Source: Eggerthellaceae bacterium (GTDB lineage: Bacteria > Actinomycetota > Coriobacteriia > Coriobacteriales > Eggerthellaceae). Taken from it: a stretch of DNA of 11,081 nucleotides. The position numbers and the translations under genes are program-made. The stretch's first letter is position 1; each line of letters opens with the position of its first letter. The DNA lies in NCBI GenBank assembly GCA_003452695.1, contig DMNP01000344.1:1-11081 (forward strand), read 5' to 3'. The notes under the pieces were generated by a model. That model was not told the origin of the DNA. It made no database searches and worked only from the letters and a program-made list of their open reading frames with translations. Positions 1 through 6,205 of this stretch are shown here, in pieces.

Positions 1-17
1 CGCACCGCCCCGCTTTG

Positions 18-1034
18 TCAGATGTCGTATTCCTCGGCAAGCGACTGCACCAGATGTGCGCGATCGGAGGCGGCCGCGATGGCCGCTATCAGCTCCGCAT
101 CGCGCCCTTCTCCTTGGCCAGCTGCCTGGGCCGCCGGGACGAGCTGGTCGCGGTTCACCTCGCGCACCGGGGGGCGGCGTCCTTCCATCAGGCGTGCGAC
201 CGCTCGAATGTAGTCGGGGTCGGTGCCGCAGCATCCACCGACGATCGAAGCACCCGCCTGCACCATTTCCAACACGGAGCGCGCATAGTCCGAAGGCGCC
301 AAGTCGTAGCTCGTCTTCCCGCCCACAACCTGGGGAAGCCCGGCGTTCGCCTGAACGATTACAGGGCAGGGCGCCAGGCCCAGCATCTCGCGCACCACCG
401 GCTGAAGGTCGTCTGGTCCAGCCGAGCAGTTCACGCCCACGGCGTCCGCGCCCAACAGCGAAAGGGCAAGCGCAGCGTCCGCCGGCCCCGTTCCCAGGAA
501 CGTGCGCCCGCCTGCGGTGAAGGTCATGGTGGCGAACACCGGCAGCGTGCACGACTCCTTCGCAGCCAACACGGCCGCGGCGGCTTCCAGCAAGTCGGCC
601 ATGGTCTCGATGATAAGCAGGTCTGCACCGGCGCGTTCGGCCGCACGCACCTGCTCGGAAAACAACTCGTACGCCTCGGAAAACCCCAGATCGCCCAAAG
701 GGGACATCAGCTGGCCCGTCGGCCCGATGTCGGCGGCGACGTAGCGGCCTCGCGCATCGCGTGCGCACTGCACCGCAGCCGCGAACACCTCTTCGACCGA
801 AGCGGCACCGCCCAGGTTCGCCGCGTTCGCGCCAAACGTGTTCGTGGTAAGCACCTGGCTTCCCGCTTCAACGTAGGCGCGATGTATGGCCGTAATCTCG
901 GCCGGATTGGTCAGGCACAGCAACTCGGGCAATTCACCGGCAGCCAGGCCGGTTTTCTGCAGCATAGTTCCCATTGCCCCGTCGAACAGCAGATATTCCC
1001 CGCCTTCCAGCGCGCGTTGCAGATGGTCGTCCAT
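18..1034 (-). CDS. Homocysteine S-methyltransferase domain protein (stand-alone, MetH N-terminal type)
   Basis: A 338-residue protein covering only the zinc-dependent homocysteine-binding barrel found at the N-terminus of MetH and in betaine-homocysteine methyltransferases. It would activate the thiol of homocysteine for methylation in methionine synthesis. The N-terminal family signature is LLFDGAMGTMLQ (residues 15-26). The expected zinc-binding cysteines are present: C203 in GVNCSAGP, and C268/C269 in GGCCGTDP. No folate-, cobalamin- or reactivation-domain follows, since the protein stops 65 residues after the double cysteine. Its methyl donor, or separate B12 and folate subunits, must therefore come from elsewhere, possibly from genes beyond the left edge. 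The ATG at 1034 is chosen over the in-frame upstream ATG at 1163 because AAAGGAG lies just before it and homology begins there. The only upstream signal is a weak -10 and a palindrome. The family is sure; the exact methyl donor is not. Confidence 0.9.
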   Translation of the reverse strand: MDDHLQRALEGGEYLLFDGAMGTMLQKTGLAAGELPELLCLTNPAEITAIHRAYVEAGSQVLTTNTFGANAANLGGAASVEEVFAAAVQCARDARGRYVAADIGPTGQLMSPLGDLGFSEAYELFSEQVRAAERAGADLLIIETMADLLEAAAAVLAAKESCTLPVFATMTFTAGGRTFLGTGPADAALALSLLGADAVGVNCSAGPDDLQPVVREMLGLAPCPVIVQANAGLPQVVGGKTSYDLAPSDYARSVLEMVQAGASIVGGCCGTDPDYIRAVARLMEGRRPPVREVNRDQLVPAAQAAGQGEGRDAELIAAIAAASDRAHLVQSLAEEYDI

Positions 1035-1087
1035 CGTGTGCTCCTTTCGGGCGTGGCGCATTGCGCGCCGATTCCATCGATGTGCCC

Positions 1088-1093
1088 ATTGTA
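1088..1093 (-). promoter_or_regulatory. Possible -10 element for the homocysteine methyltransferase gene
   Basis: On the minus strand the hexamer TACAAT lies about 54 bases before the ATG, one mismatch from TATAAT. No good -35 hexamer is seen 16-18 bases upstream. The palindrome at 1125-1151 is centred about 47 bases further upstream, where an activator could bind. Weak evidence from sequence only. Confidence 0.3.
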
Positions 1094-1124
1094 GGCCGAA
1101 ACCACGAATGGCCGATATACAAAT

Positions 1125-1151
1125 GGGTGGGGTAACCAGGTTACCCCACCC
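1125..1151 (-). terminator. Perfect 13-bp inverted repeat: yebC terminator or operator
   Basis: The arm GGGTGGGGTAACC (1125-1137) is exactly repeated as its reverse complement at 1139-1151, with a single base between them. On the minus strand the hairpin follows the yebC stop by about 85 bases and is trailed by ATTTGTAT, a weak U-rich tail, so it may end the yebC transcript. A nearly loop-free palindrome is equally typical of a protein-binding site, and it sits upstream of the methyltransferase gene. The choice between the two is open. Confidence 0.45.
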
Positions 1152-1236
1152 AAAAGCATTCATGAACCACCGGCCTCGCCCGCTGGCCAGACCCTAGCCT
1201 GCTGCGCCGACAACCATTCGCCGGCTTCGCGTGGCG

Positions 1237-2040
1237 CTATTCCTCTTCCAACGCCGCCGCAATCTCGTCGGTTATGTCCATGGTGTGATACACGTTCTGC
1301 AGGTCTTCCAATTCTTCCAGCCGGTCGATCAGACGCATTACCTTCTTGGCGTCCACGGCCGAGACCTCGGCCGGGTTCGACGGCACCATCGTAAGCTCGG
1401 CGCCCTTCGTCTCCACGCCCGCTTCCTCGATCGCCTTCTTCACGGCCATCAGGTCCGTCGGGCCGGTGTAGACGATCCATTCCTCGTCGGCGTCCTCGTA
1501 GTCGTCGGCTCCGACTTCGAGCAGCATCATCTCGAACTCATCGGCATCGCCGGCGGCTCCGTTCGGGCGGTCCGCCACCTTCTTGCCGTCGCCTTCGATG
1601 ATCTTCGGAATCATGATCTGGCCCTTGCGGTCGAACTGGAACGCCACGGCACCAGACGTGGCCAGGTTTCCACCGTGGTGGTTGAAAGCTGCGCGCACAT
1701 CGGCTGCGGTGCGGTTGCGGTTGTCGGTAAGGGCCTCACAGTACACGCCGATGCCTGCCGGGCCGTAGCCCTCGTAGGTTACCGTCTCGTAGTTGGCGGC
1801 GTCCTTGCCAGAACCAAAGGCCTTGTCGATGGCGGTCTTAATCTTGTCCTTGGGAAGCGAATAGCCCTTGGCTTTCTCGATGGCGGCCGCAAGCGAAGCG
1901 TTGTTCTCGGGGTTGGGGTCTCCACCCTCCTTGGCAGCAACGGTGATGTTGCGCGACAGCTTGGAGAACAGCGCAGACCGCTTCGAATCCTGCGCCGCCT
2001 TGCGATGTTTCGTGGTCGCCCACTTTGAATGCCCTGACAT
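1237..2040 (-). CDS. yebC: YebC/PmpR family protein (TACO1-like translation or transcription factor)
   Basis: A 267-residue cytoplasmic protein of the widely conserved YebC family. Members have been described as DNA-binding regulators (PmpR) and as factors that help ribosomes through difficult, for example proline-rich, sequences, like mitochondrial TACO1. The N-terminus MSGHSKWATTKHRKAAQD is the family hallmark, followed by the GGDPNPENN segment near residue 45 and the AAIEKAKGYSLPKDKI region. Length is slightly above the usual 240-250 because of an acidic C-terminal end. The ATG at 2040 is preceded by GAAAGGACC; an upstream in-frame ATG at 2112 is rejected because MSGHSKW is the universal start. 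The gene is monocistronic in appearance or loosely grouped with the methyltransferase 200 bases downstream. In many bacteria it sits near ruvC, but that neighbour is not seen here. Confidence 0.96.
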   Translation of the reverse strand: MSGHSKWATTKHRKAAQDSKRSALFSKLSRNITVAAKEGGDPNPENNASLAAAIEKAKGYSLPKDKIKTAIDKAFGSGKDAANYETVTYEGYGPAGIGVYCEALTDNRNRTAADVRAAFNHHGGNLATSGAVAFQFDRKGQIMIPKIIEGDGKKVADRPNGAAGDADEFEMMLLEVGADDYEDADEEWIVYTGPTDLMAVKKAIEEAGVETKGAELTMVPSNPAEVSAVDAKKVMRLIDRLEELEDLQNVYHTMDITDEIAAALEEE

Positions 2041-2112
2041 AAAGGTCCTTTCACGCATGGGCAAAAGACCCGCAGGCCCTGCACCCGACATTTCGATGAT
2101 TACCAACCGCAC

Positions 2113-2121
2113 ATTTTAGCA
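2113..2121 (-). promoter_or_regulatory. Extended -10 promoter for yebC
   Basis: On the minus strand TGC-TAAAAT (TGnTAnnnT type) lies about 72 bases before the yebC ATG, inside a short AT-rich patch. No convincing -35 hexamer is visible, which is acceptable for an extended -10 promoter. Confidence 0.4.
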
Positions 2122-2275
2122 TAGCGCATGCATCCAACCTGCTCCTTCGCAGGAACTGCAAAACGGAGGTGAGGCACTTGTAACAGTCACACGACCCCTT
2201 GCTCGACCGCCCGCCGAGCCGCACCGGGGTGAACCGCAACCCGCTGGGTGCGTAATTCTGATGCTGCAGTGCAGA

Positions 2276-2306
2276 TGGACACGGCATTCGGTAAATGGGC
2301 TATAAT
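2276..2306 (+). promoter_or_regulatory. Promoter for the structured RNA or the binding-protein transcript
   Basis: A perfect TATAAT is at 2301-2306, and a TTGACA-like TGGACA is at 2276-2281. The 19-base spacing is longer than ideal. Transcription would be expected to begin near 2312-2314, which is exactly where the closing stem of the structured segment starts. That agreement supports both calls. Confidence 0.65.
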
Positions 2307-2311
2307 CGTTT

Positions 2312-2553
2312 CGTTTCTTTCGGGTCTGTAGTTGCGGGGCGCCCGGCGTCCCTAGTCCATGGCAGATGCGGTCGAAAGGACCCACGTAAACCGGCAGGTG
2401 AAAGCCTGTCGGCGAGCACGGCGCGTTCTAGGAGTAAGTCGCATCGCCCGTTGATGTGCGACGCGGGGTTGCACCGGGCGAGAGGGTGATGGTGAATAGC
2501 TCAGCCCCAATGCGCGAGTGTGGGGGCGAAGACTAGGTCAGCCGAAAGAAACG
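2312..2553 (+). ncRNA. Unidentified structured RNA, about 240 nt (small RNA or 5' leader)
   Basis: The ends pair perfectly over 12 bp (CGTTTCTTTCGG at 2312-2323 with 2542-2553). The closing stem can continue as GTCT/AGAC (2324-2327 with 2530-2533) across an 8-base bulge. Inside are clear hairpins: GGTC/GACC at 2370-2382; a 9-bp stem capped by a GAAA tetraloop at 2391-2412; and GTCGCA/TGCGAC at 2438-2462. CCTAG (2351-2355) can pair with CTAGG (2428-2432), enclosing the first two. CGCCCGG (2340-2346) can pair with CCGGGCG (2474-2480). A TATAAT box ends six bases before the closing stem. I could not match it to RNase P RNA, tmRNA, SRP RNA, 6S RNA or a named riboswitch. It ends 72 bases before a transporter-lipoprotein start, so a ligand-sensing leader is possible. 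No U-tailed terminator separates it from that gene. Confidence 0.6.
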
Positions 2554-2625
2554 AAGTGGGCGACACCAACCCGCCCGGCGCGCGGCAGCTTGCCGATGCG
2601 CACGCAACGAATGGAGGAAACTAGG

Positions 2626-3591
2626 ATGAAACGTTGGAGGGTCATCGCACTGGTCTGCACGATCCTGGCATGCGCAACCCTGATGCTGGCCGGATGCAAT
2701 TCCGAAAGCTACTCCCCTGCCGCCAAGGACCAAACGGTAACGGATTCCGCACTCGGCAAATCGGGCACGTTGCGCGTGGGCGTGAACACGTCCGCCGCCC
2801 CCCTGGCAGGCCAGACGCAATCCGATTCGCGCATCGTCGGCATCGACGTGGACGTCGCGGCCTACATGGCCGACCAGATGGGCCTGAAGGTGGATGTCGT
2901 GGACGTGGGCAACAATCCCGAATCGGCCCTGAGCGACGGCCAGGTAGATGTCGTGCTCGGCGTGCTGGTATCCGATGCAGAGGACGCCGATTTCTGGAAG
3001 TCCGAACCGTATCTTGCAACGGGCGTTGCGCTGTTCGGCACTGCTGCCGAGTCGGCCGTTCCGACGACCGACTCCAACCCGAAGATTGCCGCACAGGCCT
3101 CTTCGAAGAGCTCGTGGCAAGTGACCACGCTGTTCGGCGATGGATCGCTCGTGCAGCAAGACGATCCCAAGGCAACGTTTGCAGCCTTGAACAGCGGCGC
3201 CGCACGCTATGCGGCATCAGACGCCATCGTCGGCACCTATGCCGCCAAGACCAGCGAATACGACGACAAGATAGTCGCGCTGCTGCAAGACCCGACCGGC
3301 TACTGCGCAGCGGTCAGCAAGTCCAACACCGAACTGCAAAGCGCCGTGGCCAGCGCCGTGAACGAACTGGCCAACAAGGGTGTAATGGACATCATCGAAT
3401 CGAAATGGCTGGGCGCGCCGCTCGACCTGGACAAGATAACGGTCATCAAGGCCGGCAGCTCGGAGTCCACTTCGGAATCCTCTTCCGCGGCATCCGAATC
3501 AGCAGCCTCTGCCGAGGCAGCCGCCTCCGGCGAAGCAGCCGCTCCCGCAGAAGGAGAGCAAGCCGCCGAACAGGCCGCTCCTGCCGAATAG
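2626..3591 (+). CDS. ABC transporter substrate-binding lipoprotein, family 3 (amino-acid type)
   Basis: A 321-residue exported lipoprotein. Residues 1-24 are a lipoprotein signal: basic MKRWR, a hydrophobic stretch, then the lipobox LAGC with the lipidated cysteine at 24. The mature part has the family-3 extracellular solute-binding fold (TLRVGVNTSAAP near the start, then GIDVDVAAYMADQMGLKVDVV, then DGQVDVVLG), typical of proteins that capture polar amino acids for ABC importers. The last 46 residues (276-321) are a low-complexity Ser/Ala/Glu-rich tail that the fold does not need. No permease or ATPase gene is adjacent, so it is an orphan that must pair with components elsewhere. The start at 2626 is preceded by GGAGG and gives a clean signal peptide; the open frame extends upstream to 2518 but that part overlaps the structured RNA. 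The substrate cannot be told from sequence. A long leader may regulate it. Confidence 0.9.
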   Translation: MKRWRVIALVCTILACATLMLAGCNSESYSPAAKDQTVTDSALGKSGTLRVGVNTSAAPLAGQTQSDSRIVGIDVDVAAYMADQMGLKVDVVDVGNNPESALSDGQVDVVLGVLVSDAEDADFWKSEPYLATGVALFGTAAESAVPTTDSNPKIAAQASSKSSWQVTTLFGDGSLVQQDDPKATFAALNSGAARYAASDAIVGTYAAKTSEYDDKIVALLQDPTGYCAAVSKSNTELQSAVASAVNELANKGVMDIIESKWLGAPLDLDKITVIKAGSSESTSESSSAASESAASAEAAASGEAAAPAEGEQAAEQAAPAE

Positions 3592-3617
3592 CACGCAAGC
3601 ACGTTTCACAGAAACAC

Positions 3618-3650
3618 GCGAGAAGAGGGCCGTTGCGGCCCTCTTCTCGT
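3618..3650. terminator. Bidirectional hairpin terminator between convergent genes
   Basis: GAGAAGAGGGCC (3620-3631) pairs perfectly with 3637-3648 around a five-base loop, and the stem can extend to 3618/3650. It lies 26 bases after the lipoprotein stop and 41 bases beyond the galT stop, so it can end both transcripts. Tails are modest: GTTCTCT on plus, GTGTTTCTG on minus. Confidence 0.8.
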
Positions 3651-3691
3651 TCTCTGCGGCGCAGACGAGCGGAGCCCCACCCCGCAGCGCC

Positions 3692-4762
3692 TTAACCAAG
3701 CGACGAAAGGAACCGATGGAAGGCCTGGCGCCCAGACGGGTCCCATTTGAAAACGCCGGCATGTTCGAGCACCTGGGCGAAGGCGTGGCCGACATCGTCG
3801 CGCGTAAGCCCTCGGTCGGCCATGACCTGCTGCACGCGCGGCGGCAATATGGCCAGCCCCATTACCTCTATCAACCCGATGTTTTCCTTCTTTATATGAT
3901 GGAGCTCCTCATGAGGATGAAACACACCAAGCGGATGCTGTGCGCTGGTTATGTTGCAGCGCAGCGCGAGGTCCAGAACATAGGCCCCGTCCCGTTTGCT
4001 CAGGATGGGGGTTATCGTGTTGTGCAGCACACCGTCGGTGAACGCCGCAATGCCCGCACTCTCGTCGCTGTAGCCGCGCCACGCCTGCAAAATGGCACAG
4101 GCGGCCCGCACGATGGGGCCACGCTGCGAACCGACAAGGCGCACGACGCTCAGCGGCCATTTCACGATGCCGGCCTGCACGTCGGAAAATCCCGTCATTT
4201 CGAATCGTTCGGAAATCGGGGCTTCATTCATGGGAAACGTGTGGCGCCCACCCTGGAAGTGGTCGTGGCCTAAAATGGAGCCGCCCACGATGGGCAAATC
4301 GGCATTGCTTCCGATGAAGTAGTGCGGGAACTGGTCCACGAAATCGAACAGGCATTCAAACGCCGGCCGGTCGACGTGCATGGGGCGATGCTGCCAGCTC
4401 ATGGCAATGCAGTGCTCGGTGTAGTACGCATAGGGACTGTACCACATGCCCCAGCGCTCGCCGCCGAGGGAAAGCTCGCGCGCATACCCGCAGTCCAAGT
4501 CGGCTTGGGTAACGCACAACGGGCAAGGGCGCGTGAAACCGGTTGCAGGGTCGACGTAGTCGGCCTGCCCCGATGCCGCGCCCGATGCCGCCGCGGCAAT
4601 GGCACGCGGGTCCTTCTCGGGCTTGGACAGGTTGATGGTAATCTGCAAATCGCCCCATTCGGTCGGCGTTGTCCACGCGATGTTGCGCGCTATGTCGTCC
4701 ACCTTCACGAAGCGCCGCTCGCAGCTGGCACGGTAGAATTCCCCGGTATCGAAAGGTTGCAT
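3692..4762 (-). CDS. galT: Galactose-1-phosphate uridylyltransferase, family 2, short form
   Basis: A 356-residue enzyme that swaps galactose-1-phosphate with UDP-glucose, giving UDP-galactose and glucose-1-phosphate (Leloir pathway). It matches the Firmicutes-type family 2: GDLQITINLSKPEKDP (37-52), a CPLC pair (80-83), WYSPYAYYTEHC (107-118), the catalytic histidine motif GHDHFQGG (H166, H168), the PHNTITPI-like LHNTITPI (246-253), and HHIKKENIGLIEVMGLAILP (288-307). Family members are, from memory, about 480-510 residues. This one begins where the usual residue 130-140 would be, and it also has a shorter stretch before the C-terminus. All catalytic-core motifs remain. The ATG at 4762 has AGGAG nine bases upstream and an in-frame stop (TAG, 4775-4777) just before it, so the short start is real in this sequence. 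It is the last gene of the operon, separated from galK by a long inverted repeat. Confidence 0.9.
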   Translation of the reverse strand: MQPFDTGEFYRASCERRFVKVDDIARNIAWTTPTEWGDLQITINLSKPEKDPRAIAAAASGAASGQADYVDPATGFTRPCPLCVTQADLDCGYARELSLGGERWGMWYSPYAYYTEHCIAMSWQHRPMHVDRPAFECLFDFVDQFPHYFIGSNADLPIVGGSILGHDHFQGGRHTFPMNEAPISERFEMTGFSDVQAGIVKWPLSVVRLVGSQRGPIVRAACAILQAWRGYSDESAGIAAFTDGVLHNTITPILSKRDGAYVLDLALRCNITSAQHPLGVFHPHEELHHIKKENIGLIEVMGLAILPPRVQQVMADRGLTRDDVGHAFAQVLEHAGVFKWDPSGRQAFHRFLSSLG

Positions 4763-4827
4763 ATCAATCTGCTCCTATCTGCCGGCCCCCGACCGACCTT
4801 GGTCCTCACGCCTGGTTATGGCGGCAT

Positions 4828-4996
4828 GCCTCGCGGGCATCGCGCGCCACGGCCCCCAGCGGGCGGGCGGCGAGAGGGGATTCGGGCTTGGCTTCGGCTT
4901 TGCCTTAGTATTTATCAGGAACAGTGCCTGCAGAATCGCCCTCACCCCTCTCGCCGCCCGCCCGCTGGGGGCCGTGGCGCGCGATGCCCGCGAGGC
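4828..4996. repeat. 52-bp perfect inverted repeat around a 65-bp spacer
   Basis: The 52 bases at 4828-4879 recur exactly, reverse-complemented, at 4945-4996. The arms begin GCCTCGCGGG and are very GC-rich. The 65-base spacer (4880-4944) is less so and contains the AT-rich TTAGTATTTATC. The pairing breaks abruptly at both ends. It fills most of the 266 bases between the galK stop and the galT start. In an operon transcript it would make a very stable hairpin with a 65-base loop. There is no T-run, so it is not a classic terminator. Shorter complementarity continues outside: GGCTTCGGC in the spacer matches GCCGAAGCC after the right arm. Candidates are a REP/MITE-like element, an RNase III processing site, or an invertible segment. 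Confidence 0.95.
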
Positions 4997-5028
4997 TCCT
5001 GCCGAAGCCGAAGCCGCGCAGGCGCATC

Positions 5029-6186
5029 CTACCCCCCGAAGACCGCATGCGCTCCCTTGCCGCCCACTTCATATACGCGACACGAGCCTTGGCCCAGATG
5101 CTCGTCCATGGCGCACGTGAAGGCATCAACCCGATCCAGCGGCACGAACGCCTGAATCGTGCCCCCGAAGCCGCCGCCGTGAATGCGCACGGCCCCTCCG
5201 CCTTGAAGCTGCCAATCGGCCAACGCGAGCGCCACCATGGCAGGCTGGCCGGTGCGGTCGGCGGTGGCCACGTTCTGCAGGTATTGCGCCGAAGACGACC
5301 CCGAGGCGCGCGTGGCCCGCAGGAAGGCGTCGACATCGCCCGCGCGCAGCGCACGGGCACGCTCTGCCACCAGGCGCATCTCGTTGTAGTAGTGCAATCC
5401 TCGCAACGCGGCAAGGTCTCCGAGCTGCGCGCGCACCTCTTCGAAGCGGTTCATGAACGCAGATTCTTCGACTTGCGCCAGGCGACTTGCCCCCATGTGC
5501 CGCGCAACCGCTCGCATGTCGTCGGCCACCTGCGCGTATTCATGCGTGTAGCGGCTGTGGTCGCAATGCGTGTCCACCAGGCACAGGGCGTATCCCTGTT
5601 GCGCGAAGTCGAAGTTCAGGCGCTGTATGCCCGGATGGTCTTCATCTGCGAAATCTATGCCGACCATGCCGCCCAGCGCCACGGCCAGCTGGTCCATCAG
5701 CCCGCACGGCTTGCCGAAATAGTCGCGCTCGGCAGCTTGACCGATGCGGGCAAGGGCAATCGCACGCGCATCCGCATGGTCCGCAGCGTCCAGGCAGCCC
5801 GCCCCGAACAACTCGACCAACGCGGTGCCCAGGGCCAGCTCGAACGCCGCAGACGACGAGAGGCCGCCGCCCGACGGTATCGTGCTCGTCGCAGTCACGT
5901 CGAAACCGCCCACGCGCACGCCGTGCGCCCGCAGCCCCGCCACCACGCCGCGCACGAGGGCTGCGGTGGACAAGCGCTCGGATTCGCGCGGGACATCAGA
6001 GCGCAAATCCACCTCGAACGAAGCGAAGCCGGCACTCGCAATGCGCGCGCAGTCCAGGCCATTTTCGGAAACGGCCATCTGAATGCCGCACGACACGGCA
6101 CCCGCTATAACGCGGCCTCCCTGGTGGTCGGTATGGTTTCCCGCCAGCTCGGTGCGCCCCGGCGCATATGCACGAACGGCCCTCAT
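5029..6186 (-). CDS. galK: Galactokinase (GHMP kinase family, GNHTDHQ clade)
   Basis: A 385-residue cytoplasmic kinase that phosphorylates galactose at C1 using ATP. The three GHMP motifs are in order: APGRTELAGNHTDHQGG (8-24), the ATP-binding loop PSGGGLSSSA (104-113), and GGGFGGT (337-343). The catalytic aspartate is D165 in CGLMDQ, and the partner arginine is R11. Motif 1 reads GNHTDHQ instead of the common GEHTDYN, placing asparagine at 17 where most galactokinases have glutamate. I recall this variant from other gut anaerobes, so it is probably a clade trait rather than damage. The ATG at 6186 has GGGAGG nine bases upstream; the frame is open further, but the extra residues overlap the alpha-galactosidase gene. 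It starts 19 bases after that gene's stop, so the two are co-transcribed. Confidence 0.94.
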   Translation of the reverse strand: MRAVRAYAPGRTELAGNHTDHQGGRVIAGAVSCGIQMAVSENGLDCARIASAGFASFEVDLRSDVPRESERLSTAALVRGVVAGLRAHGVRVGGFDVTATSTIPSGGGLSSSAAFELALGTALVELFGAGCLDAADHADARAIALARIGQAAERDYFGKPCGLMDQLAVALGGMVGIDFADEDHPGIQRLNFDFAQQGYALCLVDTHCDHSRYTHEYAQVADDMRAVARHMGASRLAQVEESAFMNRFEEVRAQLGDLAALRGLHYYNEMRLVAERARALRAGDVDAFLRATRASGSSSAQYLQNVATADRTGQPAMVALALADWQLQGGGAVRIHGGGFGGTIQAFVPLDRVDAFTCAMDEHLGQGSCRVYEVGGKGAHAVFGG

Positions 6187-6205
6187 GTCAACCAGCCTCC
6201 CGTTG

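Larger units (their letters stand above)
2041..2625. other. 585-base gene-free stretch between divergent yebC and the binding-protein gene
   Basis: No credible coding frame is present on either strand; the open frames are short, lack conserved features and overlap the structured segment. The first 80 bases are the yebC 5' region. Bases 2122-2275 show nothing recognisable apart from a short CTGCA-G-TGCAG repeat at about 2264-2274. The rest carries the TATAAT promoter, the structured RNA at 2312-2553 and a 72-base link to the lipoprotein gene with its GGAGG ribosome-binding site at 2613-2617. Confidence 0.8.

Noticed and set aside
2462..2482. T-box antiterminator motif in GGGGTTGCACCGGGCG
   Set aside because: It lacks the TGG needed to pair with the tRNA acceptor end, and there is no specifier stem or terminator downstream.
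2385..2541. Cobalamin riboswitch
   Set aside because: CAGGTGAAAGCCTG and CGAAGACTAGGTCAGCC faintly recall the class, but the canonical B12 box and the conserved core following the GGTG hairpin are not there. The resemblance is too weak to call.
2490..2545. tRNA-like AGCTCAG segment
   Set aside because: No cloverleaf, T-loop or acceptor stem can be formed around it.
2518..2625. Upstream in-frame extension of the lipoprotein
   Set aside because: It would put 36 non-hydrophobic residues before a textbook signal peptide, has no ribosome-binding site and overlaps the structured RNA.
4828..4996. Insertion-sequence or CRISPR origin for the inverted repeat
   Set aside because: The spacer is only 65 bases with no transposase frame, and there is just one inverted pair rather than direct repeats with spacers.
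4763..5028. Missing N-terminal part of GalT hidden in another frame
   Set aside because: The gap is mostly the inverted repeat. The translated frames give Arg/Gly/Pro-rich sequence with no likeness to the helical N-terminus of family-2 GalT.
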